Source: an uncultured Pseudomonadota bacterium
GTDB lineage: Bacteria > Pseudomonadota > Alphaproteobacteria > Rs-D84
Length of the DNA stretch: 21,600 nucleotides
NCBI GenBank assembly: GCA_902776515.1
Contig: CACYQE010000021.1
Location: forward strand, 1 to 21,600
Direction: 5' to 3'
Part shown: one piece after another, positions 20,486 through 21,600 of the stretch
Layout: every line of letters begins with the position of its first letter
Numbering within the stretch: position 1 is the first letter of the stretch
The notes under the pieces: model-generated
What the model was told of the DNA's origin: nothing
The model's input: the letters and a program-made list of their open reading frames with translations, nothing else
Databases searched by the model: none
Program-made: the position numbers and the translations under genes

Positions 20486-21589
20486 TTGCAGGGGCGGAAA
20501 ATAAGCAAAAGTTTTAAATTTTTATCTTTTTGTGTTGCACTGATTTTGTCGGTGTGTGGCGGTTTACACAAAATAGCGTTTGCTGCAAATGAATTTATTT
20601 TACATGTGGGGGATTTTGGGTTTAAAACTCATACAGATAAACGAACATCGCCATCTTTGTGCGTGGGATTTGATGGTAATCCTCAAACTTATTATATTGA
20701 TTTGCACGAAGACAATGGTTATGAACATGGTTTGCGGGTAGAATATAATAACAGGGTGTATTCAGCCGGTGGTTTTGAATTGTTTTACGAAGAAACAAGT
20801 TTTAATAATTGTAAATCTGTTCAATTACCCAAGGGGTTTTATTGTGTCGATGTTTTGGGTGGGCGTGGCGGTGATGGTGGCAGCAATTCCGGCTCTGGTG
20901 TGGCATCCAACGATGTTAAACATGAATGTTTTGAAGTAACTGAAACAACAAACGTTTCTGTTTTTCGTGGGGGTGACGGTAATAATGGTGATGATTCAGA
21001 GGAAAGAGGAAAAGTTCGTTCCGGTGGTGGTGGTGGTGCCAGTGGTGTTCCCAGTTTGTTTGCGATGGGGAATACTATACTGGTTTCTAATGGTGGTGCC
21101 GGTGGAAGTGGTGGCTCTGGGTATGATTATAATGGCAATAATAAAAATTGTGGTGCTGGGGGTGGTGGAAATGTATCTGGGGGTGGAAACGGTACAAATG
21201 GTATGGTAAACGCATCGATGAATAACAGTTTCTTTGTTTGTGGCGGCGGTGGCGGTGGTGCTGTGTCTGGAAATGGTGGAACAAGTGCTACGGGGACTGC
21301 ATTATTATTTCTTACATATACTGCTGATGCTGGCAGTAATGCTACGGCAAGTGCGGCTGGTGGTGGTGGTAATGCTCATCGAACTACATCAGAGAAAAGC
21401 GGTGGAAGTGGGGGCAATAATGTTTCATACAGCTGTGGTGTTACGTCTTTGGTGTCTTATGGTGGCGGTGGCGGTGGTGCCGTTTGTGCAAAATCATCTG
21501 GTTATGTTGATTTAAATGGTGCTGCGGGCGGTTCTGGTTCGACAGGGACAAGTTCTACAAGTTACGTTCGGATTTATCGTTTTGAATAA
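20486..21589 (+). CDS. Secreted glycine-rich protein
   Basis: The 367-residue product has a long basic n-region and a signal peptide (cut near residue 34, after IAFAA). A domain of about 90 residues follows with several Cys, including a probable strand pair ending LPKGFYCVDVLGGRGGDGG, which matches the start of a glycine-rich domain (P-x-G-x-x-x-V-x-V-x-G-x-x-G-G). From residue about 130 to the end it is dominated by Gly, Ser and Asn with GGGGGG runs and a few Cys, ending YVRIYRFE. Similar glycine-rich domains occur in phage tail fibres and bacterial surface proteins. TTG 20486 is the only start available (TGA lies one codon before), but it has no ribosome-binding site. A G-rich stretch (GGGGCGG) sits just after it, raising the possibility of a lost or unusual start further in. 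Function unknown; surface exposure inferred. Confidence 0.7.
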   Translation: MQGRKISKSFKFLSFCVALILSVCGGLHKIAFAANEFILHVGDFGFKTHTDKRTSPSLCVGFDGNPQTYYIDLHEDNGYEHGLRVEYNNRVYSAGGFELFYEETSFNNCKSVQLPKGFYCVDVLGGRGGDGGSNSGSGVASNDVKHECFEVTETTNVSVFRGGDGNNGDDSEERGKVRSGGGGGASGVPSLFAMGNTILVSNGGAGGSGGSGYDYNGNNKNCGAGGGGNVSGGGNGTNGMVNASMNNSFFVCGGGGGGAVSGNGGTSATGTALLFLTYTADAGSNATASAAGGGGNAHRTTSEKSGGSGGNNVSYSCGVTSLVSYGGGGGGAVCAKSSGYVDLNGAAGGSGSTGTSSTSYVRIYRFE

Positions 21590-21600
21590 TTACAAGATTA

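Overview
The window looks like part of the chromosome of a Gram-negative, AT-rich (roughly 40% GC by eye) alphaproteobacterium, probably host- or gut-associated and at least partly anaerobic. Three things point this way: a lipopolysaccharide-export pair (lptC, lptB), BamE-like and OmpA/Pal-like outer-membrane lipoproteins and a CarD-type regulator; a complete pyruvate:ferredoxin/flavodoxin oxidoreductase and a flavodoxin; and palindromic intergenic repeats of a kind common in alphaproteobacteria. The taxonomic placement is an inference. No search was run.

Layout. 1-177: 3' end of tsf and its terminator. 190-1870: a pair of secreted proteins of unknown function (pair A); the second gene sits just behind a (AG)13 microsatellite. 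1868-2085: a palindromic repeat element. 2149-6956: a tight three-gene run of nifJ, a HEXXH zincin-like protein and a BamE-like lipoprotein. 7010-7664: carD, with a terminator shared with the convergent lptC-lptB operon (7681-8885). 8934-11424: a secreted protein and an OmpA-family lipoprotein. 11452-11725: a 46-codon gene with a near-consensus promoter and a strong terminator. 11731-12090: a second, composite copy of the repeat element. 12099-13427: pair B, paralogous to pair A. 13441-15496 (minus strand): ssb, eno and a small membrane protein of the superinfection-immunity type. 15571-16980: rho with promoter and terminator. 16994-17336: two overlapping small genes that look like a phage Rz/Rz1 spanin pair. 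17342-18830 (minus): a Cys-containing secreted protein and a flavodoxin. 18896-19399: degenerate tandem repeats carrying copies of the 3' end of tRNA-Pro, then the intact tRNA-Pro(UGG). 19508-20404: a PHP-family histidinol-phosphatase-like enzyme. 20486-21589: a secreted glycine-rich protein.

How the genes relate. The housekeeping genes (tsf, ssb, eno, rho, lptBC, carD, nifJ) are ordinary and well preserved. Mixed among them is an unusual set of exported proteins with no recognisable function: pair A, pair B, the 8984 gene, the 17342 gene and the glycine-rich 20486 gene. Most have clear signal peptides and several cysteines. The most striking signal is that the second gene of pair A seems to carry a phase-variation switch. 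An ATG with a good ribosome-binding site leads into the AG tract, and at 13 units it runs out of frame; 12 or 15 units would join it to the long downstream frame. Together with a paralogous pair whose C-terminal halves have diverged completely, this suggests a variable surface or envelope system that I do not recognise.
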